A stretch of 29,828 nt of DNA from Apostichopus parvimensis (Eukaryota; Echinodermata; Holothuroidea; Aspidochirotida; Stichopodidae), in contig KN883060.1 in assembly GCA_000934455.1 (NCBI GenBank), forward strand, positions 107,362-137,189. The letters run 5' to 3'. The notes beneath the pieces are model-generated. The model had not been told where the DNA came from. It saw nothing but the letters and a program-made list of their open reading frames with translations, and did not search any database. A program made the translations under genes and the position numbers. This document shows, piece after piece, positions 1 through 11,200 of the stretch (the stretch's first letter is position 1; the number at the start of each line of letters is the position of its first letter).

Positions 1-301
1 TCAAAAATATAACATGTATGTATACACACTGCAAGTATTATAAATGGAAGTGTGAACACCAAACTGTTGACTTCTTCAGACACTTGATCATTATGTATAG
101 TCTGTACAGTAGGCTATTACAATCTATACTTTACAGGAATAAGTCTAAATCTCATACTGTACTTTAAAATACAGTCCAACAGTTTCCTCACTGACTTTTG
201 TAATGGTACAGTACAGTAGGCACTGCAGATAGCAACAGTTTTATACGTTGTTCCCAGGGTTCCCTTTCAGCCATTTACTTCCCTTTAAAGGGATTTATTA
301 A

Positions 302-356
302 TGGCTGTCTATTTGGTATTTACAGCCATTATTAGTGGCTGTCTATTTGGTATTTA
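302..356. repeat. 21-bp direct repeat pair
   Basis: The sequence tggctgtctatttggtattt occurs at 302 and again at 336, extended by one a in both copies, with 13 bp between them. The copies are identical over 21 bp, so this is a recent local duplication. No coding or regulatory role is evident. Confidence 0.8.
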
Positions 357-726
357 TAAGGAAAAAAATCCATAATTTCTTCATCGACACAGTCCTAGTT
401 ATGGAATTTTTTATCCTACGATTCATAAGAAGAAAATGTTTGAACCTCGCCCCAACTGAATCTTATATATATTTTGAACATTGGAGAACGATGAGTGACG
501 ACGACATTATCGTTTCGGGGGCTGCAGGGAAGCTATCATTAGCAAGCTACACTGTAGCGAGTAAAGTTTATATTTCTGAAGTAAAATAGTGATTTAGATG
601 GAAATTTCCTGGTGAAGTTGCAAGTTAGCAATTTTTTGGAGAGTTAAAACATTCTAGAATTCCCTAACTAGTTCTTCTTTGTTATATGTTGTTCAGATAT
701 TTGTTATATTGGAGAGATTTTTTTAA

Positions 727-829
727 TCACAGACGTACCCGAAGTCTGTACAAATTCCAGTGTATTGTATCAAAGCCAAGCTTGGAGTGAGATCTTTCGT
801 ATTCACAGCCGTACGCGAATTCTGTACAG
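727..829. repeat. Diverged 27-bp direct repeat pair
   Basis: Two copies of a motif beginning tcacag, continuing through a cgtac core and ending in ctgtaca, lie at 727-753 and 803-829. They differ at a few positions. This is a small local duplication of unknown significance. Confidence 0.6.
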
Positions 830-3800
830 TCCTGTGATCTTTTAAGGCCAATTAGATACAGGTACAAGAGGAGCTATGTACGGTAAATCCTGAGAAAAAC
901 CTGAACATCTGCATAGAACTATAAAGTACCCTAATGTATACATATGTCAATCATAGGGCAATGCTATGGTGAATGCTAAAACATAACTATGACAGCCAGT
1001 CAACAAGTAGACCCCCTTTTATGTTATCACCCTAAAAATTGTATTTTAATTTTTTCAACCCAAATTTTGTAACATCCGATTCCACTGTTTGCAGGGGAAA
1101 ACTCAATAAGTGGGAAATTACTGTTTGAAAACATGTGTTTTGTGTACTAACTGATTAATGTAAAATCTAAGAACTGAGGCACAGAGTAACTGAGAGCACA
1201 GATACAACTGTCAATAAATCTGCTAATAGACCACTTGGAGGAGCATCTATAGAGCTACTGGCTACAACTGCCTGCATTTACAGCCAAGAGATCTTCTTCT
1301 TGAACAAACATGGATTTTTCAATACAGTGAATGTTGTATGACCTGAGTAATACACTACAGCTGGTCCAGGTCTGTTTTATTGTAGGTTCTTTGGGTCTGA
1401 AATAAATTTTTAAGACATTCACATTGCTTCGAGAGTTACTAAATCGTGGCACCCAATAGGAACAATTTTCTATACTGCACTTTCTTGTCCCGCTTGAAGC
1501 ACTTGTATTGCCAGTACGAATATCATCAGACAAAAACTATTATGAATCAACTGTTTGTATTGTTAGTAATAATAGTGCTTTGAAGCACGTAACATGGGAG
1601 GGCAATACAGAGTGTAATACTATTAGGAAAAACTGGCTCATTGTGGAGGGGGATAAGGGAAGGCAATGAGTTGTGTTGGGGTAGAAAGGGGAGGGGGAAG
1701 CAGTCTTGTGTAAATGGCCTTTTAAAGTTGCATCTCCGTAAAGTTTGCAAAAACTCTTATTAACACACTGTATATATTATGTTCAAAGTTTCTAAAGGTA
1801 CAAGACATGTGTTGCCAGTCTTTGTATTCCAAAACCCATAATTGGTACCTCTCAACAAGAATTCATACCACATGTTCACTGACACATTTTGATGAAAACT
1901 GACAAAAATGTTAAGGTTGCCTATCAACTTAAGGGGAGGGAAGCAAAATCTTGCCCCAAAAATGGGTTTTCTAAGATGTTTTATTAAAGCAAAGAATGAA
2001 CCCTTCTTGATTGGTATAGATTAAAAACTGTGAAAGATATTTTTTCCAAAGATGTAATTTATACAGTAATTTTAATACCTAAGATTTGAAAAACATTGTA
2101 ACAGAGATAAACTTTAAAGAAACGTATCTTTAATGTGTATGTTTCCGGTTAAATTTTTCATTATTTCCAGATACAAGTAGTTTCTTCCGCATTTCCAGTT
2201 TTCTCCGGAGGTAAACCAAACCTTGTCTGTACGTGTACAGGTTGATCAGTCTTTCAGTGTACAGTAATTCCCCCATCCTCAATGAAGAAACGTTTTAAGC
2301 TCAATTGGGACTTGAAGAATTTTTTAAAACTTATCCCAGAAAAGAAATGTCTACATATATATATCGACAGAAGGAAATAAGAGTCAACATCAAACTTGAC
2401 ATCCTCAACAGGGCAAATTCTTAAGAAAATTTTAAGGTTGTCCTTCGGAGTGAAAAAAATTATTTCCGAACTCGTTTCCTGAGACAGAGGGTAAAATTTA
2501 CTGTATTTGCCAAGCCTAACCTTACTTCAAACAGCTTAGACCTAACCAGACCAACACTAATTTGGCTGTCCTAAGCCTAACTAGTAGTATTACTACTGTA
2601 GTAACTACTGACTACTTCTAGTACTAGGCTAGTCAGGGGATGATTTATTATCGCAACGTAAAATGGTTTACAAAGTGGTCAAATTGGTATACAAGTGCAA
2701 AGATGAAGGCCTACCAGTTTTTTTACAAAGGAAATTCAGACCCTTCTCAACAGCTACACAAAATTTGAACACTGAATTATTCCCTTGTACTTTGTAGTAG
2801 GGTTGTTAAGTCAATAGGCCTAGGCTACCCCATTTTCATAACATTCATGTTTGGGCAATTTGTGCATTGTGCAGATATTTGATGTGGGCAAGTATACAAG
2901 AAAATTATAACGTTTATGGTAGCTAAATTTTTAACCTGCATTATATCTGTGCAATTATGACAAACTGCAATGAAGTCTTAATAAATGACAGTGTGCTAAA
3001 AACTGTAACTTCGTGAAAAGTGACATGGTAACATCAGTTAGTAGTTCCAATCAAAAACAAAGCCTAACCTTCTATCCTAACATATTGATCATGCATACAT
3101 TATTTTTTACAAGTTTATTTTAATAGCTTTGGTATATTTATCCAGGGTATTTTCAAGAACTTTCATTAACGCTAAAGGCAGATATTACTTACCAATTTAA
3201 TTACACTGTAACATCTTGATATGTTTTAAAGCGCACAGAGCTTTCAAAATGACGTTATCTAACGAAAAAAAGTGAAAATATCGTTACGAAATACATCAGT
3301 TATTTTCTCCTTAAAAATTTCGAGCGTGCTTGGGATTTCTCATAACATGACCTCTTCGATTCTCAAGTAAAATGTAAGCTATAGTTTATCAAATTAATAA
3401 TTACAGAATGTTAAATAATCAATAAACTCGTTAAATATTAATACTCAAATAATATATTACAACCAAAAAAATTTTTGATTCTTATATTTATCAAATTTTA
3501 GAACAACCGTTGAAGGTTTTTTCTAAAATAAAGGGAAGTCCTACTTAAACAGTTTGAAGGTCAAGCGCCAGTTTGGGGGATCTCCCTGGAACTACAGAAC
3601 TCAAAAAGGCAGGTAGGTTGTACCACTTTTAGAGCCTGATAAGCCAACGACATTGACGTAATTAAGGAATCACGACAACTTAGTTAGTATGAAAACTTGA
3701 AAATGGTGAAGTTCGCGTTTTTTTACCACTGACTCACTAAATAGTCTATGTCGGTTAGAGGCAATGTGATAGTAGCAAATAGGAATTTCGACGCATATTT

Positions 3801-4077
3801 ATCATATCATGCGGGGAGAGGTGGGTTGCTGGGGGAAAAAAAAAAGAGATGAAAAAAAAAACAGATACTTGAAGATAACTTCGAGATAAACAGCCGCAAT
3901 ACCGAGAAACAATTAAGCCGTGATCTTTGAGAAAAAGTGCAATTGTTGGAAAAGAAAGGCAACAATATTTAGCCATAAAGCTGCAGAAGAAAATTAGGTG
4001 CAAAAAGTCGGAATAGTTAGAAACACAAAAAGGGTAAAATTTTGATGTAAAATAAACACATTCGGAATGTTGCATCT

Positions 4078-4728
4078 GTGCCACCGATGCATCCACAAAA
4101 TTCCACCGGTTTAATTGTGCCCTTACATTTTGCTCAGTATGCCCACACGTCCGTCACTGGAGTAGGCCTATACAATGGAAAGAAGGGGGTGGGGGGGGGG
4201 GTGCGAGATCGAAACGGATTAAGAACATATATCACACAGTTCCACGGATTATCGTGGACCTGTATCTCTTTTATAATTGATGAGACTAATGAGCAATGCA
4301 TATACTGGATTTGGGGCATTCAATATGAAGTAGTAATTACACCAAAAAAATGGGGAACAAGTGCATGCAGCTGCGCGCCCCACGTATTATACGTTTTCTG
4401 CCTAATTAATTGCCCCTTCAATGGAACGAACTGTGGCGAGGTGTTAGGAATTGAATCGAAACATAAGCTTAATACCATTGTCGATGACAACATTTGGAGA
4501 TAAAAAGTCGAATATTTGAGCGGGAAAGTCGTCGTTAAAATTGATCATGAGCAGCCAGTCCATTTTTGTTTACTAGCAATTAAATTGTGTGAGGGCAGCA
4601 TAAGAAATCAAAGCCCAGATACGTACACAGATGGACCTGTCAAAGCCATATGTACATGGAACACTCCTCGCGTACTATTAATCGTGCCAGTTGGCGTTAT
4701 TGTTCGAGATTGTCAGATCTCACTTTAG
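4078..4728 (+). other. Weak open frame with one internal stop
   Basis: One reading frame stays open for about 217 codons except for a single TAA at 4501-4503. The first ATG in the frame is at 4087. The frame runs through a poly-G tract near 4190-4201, which reads as glycines. The conceptual protein has several cysteines and no signal peptide, membrane segment or family motif that I recognise. No clear splice sites frame it. It may be a chance open stretch or a decayed gene. I would not call it a gene without transcript support. Confidence 0.15.
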
Positions 4729-5394
4729 AATTGGGTAATATTCAGTTTTATTCCTATCCACACCAAGTAACCATGGTAGTTCTAGTCCAAGAACGACTTG
4801 CAAATGCCTTAAAATTGTAATAAACGACATACGACTAGACTTGACCTCATTTGCAAATTTATTTGAACAGGTATCGGTTCTGCGAATGAATGTCCGCACA
4901 ATTGATGAACTGATACTGATAATATAGACTGGCCTACAGTATGCTACTATTTAGTGTACCTGGTTTGGTTCAGAGAATGTCAATGATATGTTTTAAAACA
5001 ATAAGGAAAAGTTCGCCTATTTTTCTCCTGGCATAGTATGAATTGAAAACGAGTTTTCTAATGTTGATTCTGTACGTCACTTCCACTGAGTTACAGGCAT
5101 AACAAGTAACATAGTACTGTAGGATAAAGTCTCCCTGTAAATGTGATACATCTCCCTAGTGTTTGGTCCTGTCATGCCTGTGGCCTAATTATGTAGTGGT
5201 TAATTTGCTCCCATCTTCAATCTAAGAGGTCAAAATCTAAGAGAGGTAGACGAAAGAGGAATACAGTCGGCCTATATTGTCAATTAAAAAACTGACATTG
5301 TCTGTCACTGGGCATTCACTTTTAGTTTTAGCCTGTTTGATAGTAACATTTTATGATTTATTATCTTCCTTTAATTCTTGTTTCTTCACTACAG

Positions 5395-5494
5395 AAATTC
5401 TGTGAGATTTGCTGGTGATCAAGGTGCAAGAAGATAGGAATCATTCCTGGTCAAACTGACTCCTGCTTGACAAGTGCCTGACTCTCAGCACAGG
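5395..5494 (+). other. 5' UTR part of the TMEM69-like coding exon
   Basis: A good splice acceptor (pyrimidine-rich tract ending in ctacag) ends at 5394, so the coding exon probably begins at 5395 and carries about 100 nt of 5' UTR before the ATG. At least one upstream non-coding exon is implied but could not be located. Confidence 0.5.
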
Positions 5495-6286
5495 ATGTTT
5501 CTACAAGTCTTAATAAGAAGATCCCATGCTGCTCTTCAAAAGCTATCACCCTGTGCATCCTTTGGAAAACCAATACACACAGGACTGTTCCCATCTCCAA
5601 AATTTAAGCTGACTAATGCATGGATTCTCCACAACACACAGATAAAACAATGTACAACTACATGTCTGTCCACAAGAGTCGTAGAGCAGTGTTATCCTAC
5701 CATGCAATATCAGTGTTTTCGCCTAGCTTCAAATGATGGATCACAGAAAAAACAATCACGTATCAAAGCTTTCCATGTTCGCCTGCAGGAAGCCCCTGCA
5801 CCTGCACTCTACTTAGGGTTTGCTGGTCTAATACCCTTTGTCGTTCCTGCCTTGTTTTGCCTCGGCTCCCTGTCTTACAGCCCACTCCTCGCAATTATGC
5901 AGGTGACATATGGTGCCACCATTTTGTCATTTCTTGGTGGTATCCACTGGGGATATTCTTTAGACAATAAAGCATCACCGTCCAACTGGAGGAACCTTGG
6001 ATACAGTGTGACACCACCGCTCATCGCATGGGTTGGGCTGCTGATGACACCAGAATTTGGTACACTAATGCTCATGGCAGGTCTTACATTTGCTTGGCGT
6101 TCAGATATGAAAGTCAAGACAGCACCATCCTGGTTCCGTGCGTTGAGGATATGCCTATCTGTTGGAGCTATTGTCTCCTTGGGACTGACATACACCCTTG
6201 GATTGATCTACCCTCCACCTGATACAAGTACTACGTACAACTGGGTGAAACTTATGAAGATTGTCAAGATTATTTTAGAGGACTAA
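5495..6286 (+). CDS. TMEM69: TMEM69-like multi-pass membrane protein (DUF3429)
   Basis: The 263-residue protein is uninterrupted in one exon, with ATG at 5495 and TAA at 6284-6286. Residues 1-100 are a basic, Ser/Thr/Cys-rich leader with almost no acidic residues in its first 60, as in mitochondrial targeting sequences. Five hydrophobic segments follow, at about 104-124, 130-154, 168-184, 188-201 and 217-239. The family signature is clear: PALYLGFAGLIPFVVPAL at the first segment, then LSFLGGIHWG at the second, which is the most conserved DUF3429 block. Vertebrate TMEM69 is of similar size (about 247 residues). The family's biochemical role is poorly known; a mitochondrial inner-membrane location is inferred from the leader. 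The frame extends upstream without a stop to a GTG at 5474, but the first ATG is preferred. It lies 1.9 kb upstream of the YJU2B gene on the same strand, with no sign of a shared function. Confidence 0.88.
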   Translation: MFLQVLIRRSHAALQKLSPCASFGKPIHTGLFPSPKFKLTNAWILHNTQIKQCTTTCLSTRVVEQCYPTMQYQCFRLASNDGSQKKQSRIKAFHVRLQEAPAPALYLGFAGLIPFVVPALFCLGSLSYSPLLAIMQVTYGATILSFLGGIHWGYSLDNKASPSNWRNLGYSVTPPLIAWVGLLMTPEFGTLMLMAGLTFAWRSDMKVKTAPSWFRALRICLSVGAIVSLGLTYTLGLIYPPPDTSTTYNWVKLMKIVKIILED

Positions 6287-7692
6287 GTAATCTCTTTATG
6301 AAGACTCTATTGTACTACAGTATAACATAATGGACAGTGATTATTGCCAGTGACTTTGTCTGCAATATTTTATGATACTTGTTTGTCTAAAGAGATAGAT
6401 GGAATACCTAAGACAAAATGCAAATATTTTCATGACTGATCATCAAGCTTTTCATGTATACGTAAAGGAATGAGAAGCAAATTATTTTATTTATTTATTC
6501 CTTGCTGGAAAAATGAATCTGTGCTGATGGTGTACATGTGCTTGAGTTTGCACATGTGTCTGTGTGTGTGGGACACCTGCTTGTAGACTGTGACATGATA
6601 GCTCAACAAGTACGGCATATGTGAACTTCATACCTGGTATACAGTAAAAGAACCCTTTCAAAAAGTGAAGGGCAAAGGTCAGAATAGGTCAAAGTCTGAA
6701 ACCTTGTGAACAAGGTAACTCTAAAGGTAAAACTTGATTGCATTTCATACTGTACTTTAACTGTACAAGCATAGTAGTGAGTACAACGTGTACAAGCACC
6801 CCATCGTGTGCACTCCAGGTTAAAGGTCAGCTTAGACCAACTGAAGTCAAAGTCTGAAAGCATTGCGAGTGTAATAACTCCAAATGTAAATGTTCAATGA
6901 ACCTTGTAATGTATTTGTATATTCACATTGGTGCATGAACCTTCCTGTCCAGTGTCAGCAATGGTCATTATTTAAAGTATTGTATGCATTGTAATATTAA
7001 CTAGGTTCTCAAATACACTGTGGTGAGGAATCACTAAGCCCTGCTCGCTTTATGGTTTTACTGATTGTTCTTGATATGCCCCTAGTTGACTGAAAAGTCA
7101 AAAGTGCCCCCCTTATCAAATATTTTAAGTGCCCCTTCATTTTTAATGACAATTACTCTATTTGGAATTAAATGAAAGTGCCATTTTCTTTCTTTGAAAT
7201 TGACCTTTTGCTAAAATATTAAGAAAACAAAAGACATTCTGAAGTGATTTTGTGGTTTGGTTTCTCAAACCAAAGTCATATGTTCCACTGGCACTTATGG
7301 TTTCAACCACGCAGATTGAACCTTCTACCAATGCCTCAGGTTCCGACAACAATATTTTTGAAAAAAGTGAAATCATAATTAATACCAACTTTATGATCAC
7401 TTAATAATTAAGACATGAATCTCAACATGTTCAAAAGGAATTATATTTTGAGCGTAAAATTTCCAACTGAATGCAGTAAGCTGTTTTGCTTGATAACAAC
7501 ACCCACACCCCCCACTCAGTGACTTACATAGGGGAATGAATGCTTATGCAAGGAAAGATGTATCCAGGCTCCATCGAAGTGCTCAAGGACATTTCCCCAA
7601 ACATTTATGTTGTTTTCTGGCGAGCCATGGTACATATGCTTACCATGTATCAAGGTCGTGACCCAAACTTGTTGGGTCCTGTGCACTATTAT
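6287..7692. other. Intergenic region after the TMEM69-like gene
   Basis: This holds the presumed 3' UTR of the TMEM69-like gene, although I found no canonical AATAAA in the first 800 nt after the stop. It also holds a diverged repeat at 6668-6890. No convincing coding exon is visible; the short antisense open frames have no recognisable motif. Confidence 0.55.
6668..6890. repeat. Diverged tandem unit containing AGGTCA half-sites
   Basis: A block at 6668-6729 (aaggtcag, then gtcaaagtctgaaa, then taactctaaa) recurs in diverged form at 6821-6890 (aaggtcag, gtcaaagtctgaaa, taactccaaa), about 150 bp apart. The first copy contains two AGGTCA hexamers separated by four bases (6677-6682 and 6687-6692). 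The pair looks like an old tandem duplication of a repeat unit. Confidence 0.5.
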
Positions 7693-7746
7693 TAGTTTAG
7701 TAGAAAGAGGATCAGGAAGGACATTCAAGTCCCCATCAAGGACCCT
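7693..7746 (-). mobile_element. Non-LTR retrotransposon 3' end, short antisense copy
   Basis: Read on the minus strand, this segment (ctatagggtccttgatgggg, continuing to tttctactaaacta) matches the + strand segment at 9681-9740, which lies directly downstream of a reverse-transcriptase C-terminus. Only about 54 bp of the 3' UTR remains, so this is a severely 5'-truncated insertion, as target-primed reverse transcription often leaves. No target-site duplication could be assigned. Confidence 0.65.
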
Positions 7747-8231
7747 ATAGGTAATTAACTGGCCTATTAACAGTTATTTACTGACAAAACATACATAATG
7801 TTTCAATATCAAGGAAAACCTTGAAATTATTAGCTTAGAATTGTTGTGAGTGGCAGTTTTACGCTTCCAGAGTCTGCAACCAAACAACATATAGGCCGAA
7901 GCCCTGCTTTAGAAATTAAGAAAATATTTTTCTCAGTGACAGCATTACTGTACCGTTAGGCACTAAACATCCGAACCTTTGCAAAATTACGAAACTTCTC
8001 GAAATTAAAAAAAGTTTCTGGCAATTTCGAATTTCTATCGCACTACTTTTTATGAGTGTTAGCATTACGCTTCCGTAGGAAAGTAAATAGACAGGCTACA
8101 CGTTCTAGCTCAATATAGCATATTAGTAAACCAAGAATGGTCAGCTAACTCCGGGAGAAAAAAAATTGGTCCACTTGTGAGAGCTCGGAAAGTGTCACAA
8201 AAACAACTACAGCGTTCATTTGAGTAGCAAA
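7747..8231. other. Presumed promoter and 5' UTR of the YJU2B gene
   Basis: This non-coding stretch ends at the YJU2B start codon. I could not place a TATA box or a defined transcription start. The sequence is unremarkable apart from A-rich runs. Confidence 0.4.
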
Positions 8232-11200
8232 ATGGTAAGTTTTGTGAGACTGAGAGTATTCATTGTAGTATCAAAATTAAGCAACATTAGCAATAACATG
8301 TAATCGAATTGAGGATGGCCTCACTAAGTTCTAACGTTATTAGGCCTAGGTTATCATATCTATGTCTAACGTCACGAAGGCCTAACCAGAAGAAGCCCAA
8401 ATTACTAGTTTAAATGTAACTACTGTACGCGATGCTACTCTAACAAACCATATTTCAATTCAGAATCAGATGATAGTCCAGAACAATTTATAACATACAT
8501 GGTATGATAACAAATGATTACGTTTTAAGAATGTGGTGAAGTTAAAATCCAATTCTTAGATGTCATTCTATATGATAATGATATTGGCCTTAGTATGGTA
8601 CAAATTACAATAACAGTGAACTTGAAGCAAATAGATGTGATACTGCACACAGAGAAGAAGCAATATTTGCTTTCCTTTTTCTTTTAAATTTTCCATCTAT
8701 ACCTAAAGTGTTGTGAAGCATACAATATATAAATAACAGCAGTGTATGTAGTGAAATATGGATTCCAATTTTGAAGTAGAAAATTGTAAAACAGAAATGA
8801 AGAAAAGCATAAAATAAATTTATTAGTGTGCTCCTATGACATCACACCTATTTTCATCATGTCACAAATGTTGTGATCTATAAAAACAGATCATGACAAA
8901 TGAATGCAAATTCCAACAGGATGTTTACTGTATGTTTTTTGGCATTTGTGAATTGTAACTTTTTGTCGTGACTTTATTTTTAAACATTAAAGGCAATACT
9001 TTTTATTTTGTTCTGTGGTCTAGTTTTCTCTTTCAACTATGTGATTTCACTGTTACTTTGATCAGATATATATCCAGAATGAGATTTATAATTGTAAAGG
9101 TCTCTTGAAAGTTACTGTTAAGATAGTTGGCTGTTTACCTGTATTCTGAATTGTTTCTTTTGATTTCAGGCTGAAAGAAAGCAAGTCAATAAGTACTATC
9201 CCCCAGACTTTGATCCGAGAAAACACAAAAACTTGGACAAATACAATAACACTCATGCATTACGAGAGAGAGCCAAGAAGATCGACCAAGGTATCCTGGT
9301 CATCCGATTTGAAATGCCCTACGACATTTGGTGCGAGGGTTGTAAAATCCACATTGCGATGGGTAAGGAAATTCTCTTATTTATGTATCTTAGATCAAAC
9401 CTGTTTCTTATGTTCGTGACATTCTTGACGTCACATCAAGCTGTATCGAGCGTCTCATAATTTAATGACATACACCAACTCCAACTCCAAAAGTCACAAA
9501 GTAGGATTAATATTCGGCATAACTTTTTTTCTAATAGGGTTGTGAATGAGTGGAACGGTTTGCCTGAGAAAAATGTACAAGTTTGCAAGTAGTGTGAATG
9601 GGTTTAAGAATGCTTTGGACAAGCACTTTAAGCATTGTAATCGGGTCTGAGTGTTTGTGTCTTCAGTTGTTTTTCTCCTATAGGGTCCTTGATGGGGACT
9701 TGAGTGTCCCTACTGATCCTTTTTTTCTACTAAACTAACAGTATAAGGTTACGCTTGCCATGAGCCTTGCGAATAAAAAGGTGTTGATAAATTTGTACCA
9801 GATCATGCAGGCTGGAGTTAGAGCACATAGCAGAACATTTTGGCATGAATGAATATTCTGAAGTGTCTGGAATAAAGTTCCATTTTGGGATCGAGACATG
9901 TATAGTATTGCCCAATATGAAAGGTACATGCATGAAGATGACTGATGATTTACCCTATATGCCAGTGTGCTTGTTGGCAAACGTATCGAAATAAATTCTG
10001 ACAAAATTGCACTTTCTGGTAAATATATTGGTTCTGAGTAATTTCCCCAATAACAACTTCTCTTAAATTCTACTTCAACCTGTTTTATACCCATGACTGA
10101 TTTTCAAAATATTTTTTGAATTTAAAGATACAAGACATCAAAATTTCCAGAGACAAATTTGCTGCCGTTTTCACATTGGCCTTTAGAACTGCTATGTACA
10201 CATATTTTCTGTTCAAAATTAAGGGAATACGGATTACTTTCAACTTTTAAAAAAACCATTCCATCTTATGGCCATGTAGCCACCTGAACCTAACTTTTAC
10301 CAACCTAAATCTGACCCACAGGTGTCCGATACAATGCAGAGAAGAGGAAGATGGGCTATTACTATTCTACGCCCATCTACAGGTTTCGGATGAAGTGCCA
10401 CCTCTGTGAAAACTACTTTGAAATTGAGACGGACCCAATGAACTGCAACTACAAAATCATGTTTGGTGCCCAGAGGAAGAATGAAAAATGGGATATGGCA
10501 GAGAATGAGCAGGTTTTAACTGAAGGTGATTGTTGTACCACACTGAGAAAAAAATACTTTCAGAGATTCTTTAGATAATTGACCATGTTTCTTATCCGTC
10601 TATTTATTTTTTTTACTGTTAAACGTTTAGGATTTGAAACACCTGACCCCCTAACCTAGTCAAGTAAAGCTCTGTGATTATCAAAATATAGTAGGTCAAT
10701 GCTCTTGCAAGATTCAGTATCGAGCAATTGGAATCTGAATTAAATTTAAGGTTTTCATATTTGACAGTGTTTCGCTTAAAAGTTATCATTTTTTATTTAT
10801 TTTTTTACTTATTATTTATTATTTTTGGGAACAGATCGCCAGGTAGTGAAAAAGTTAGCGGCTGATGCGATGTTTAAATTAGAACATGGCGTGGAAGACA
10901 AGAAGAAGCTGCAGAAGGCTGCCCCAACGTTATCAGAACTCGTGGATGTCCAATCTGGCTGGCATGATGATTACATGCAGAACAGGATGCTGCGTGCCAA
11001 ATTTAGGGTAAGTATTCCTTGAGTTTCGGATGAATTTGTAACCTGGCAATCTTGAAAGTTCAATGGTTTGGCTGAGTATGAAGTAGCGTGTCTTGTTGGT
11101 TTCCAGTTTGCATCAGTTTTACCAACTATTGCAAGTACCTTTCCAAGTACAAGTTAAAATCTATTCTGCTAAAATTTTCCCACCCTCCTTTGGTTTGCTC

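Larger units (their letters stand above)
1..5394. other. Intergenic region without a recognisable gene
   Basis: I see no exon chain or protein family here. Open frames are short and lack recognisable motifs. The stretch holds a 21-bp direct repeat (302-322 and 336-356), a diverged 27-bp direct repeat (727-753 and 803-829), a small hairpin-prone tract rich in tag/act triplets near 2580-2630, A-rich runs near 3836-3860, and a poly-G tract near 4185-4201. The part just upstream of 5395 probably contains the promoter and first non-coding exon of the TMEM69-like gene, but no core element could be placed with confidence. Confidence 0.6.

Noticed and set aside
3755..4096. 113-codon minus-strand open frame
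   Set aside because: Low-complexity Phe/Ser/Leu-rich translation of A-rich DNA, with no motif or splice context.
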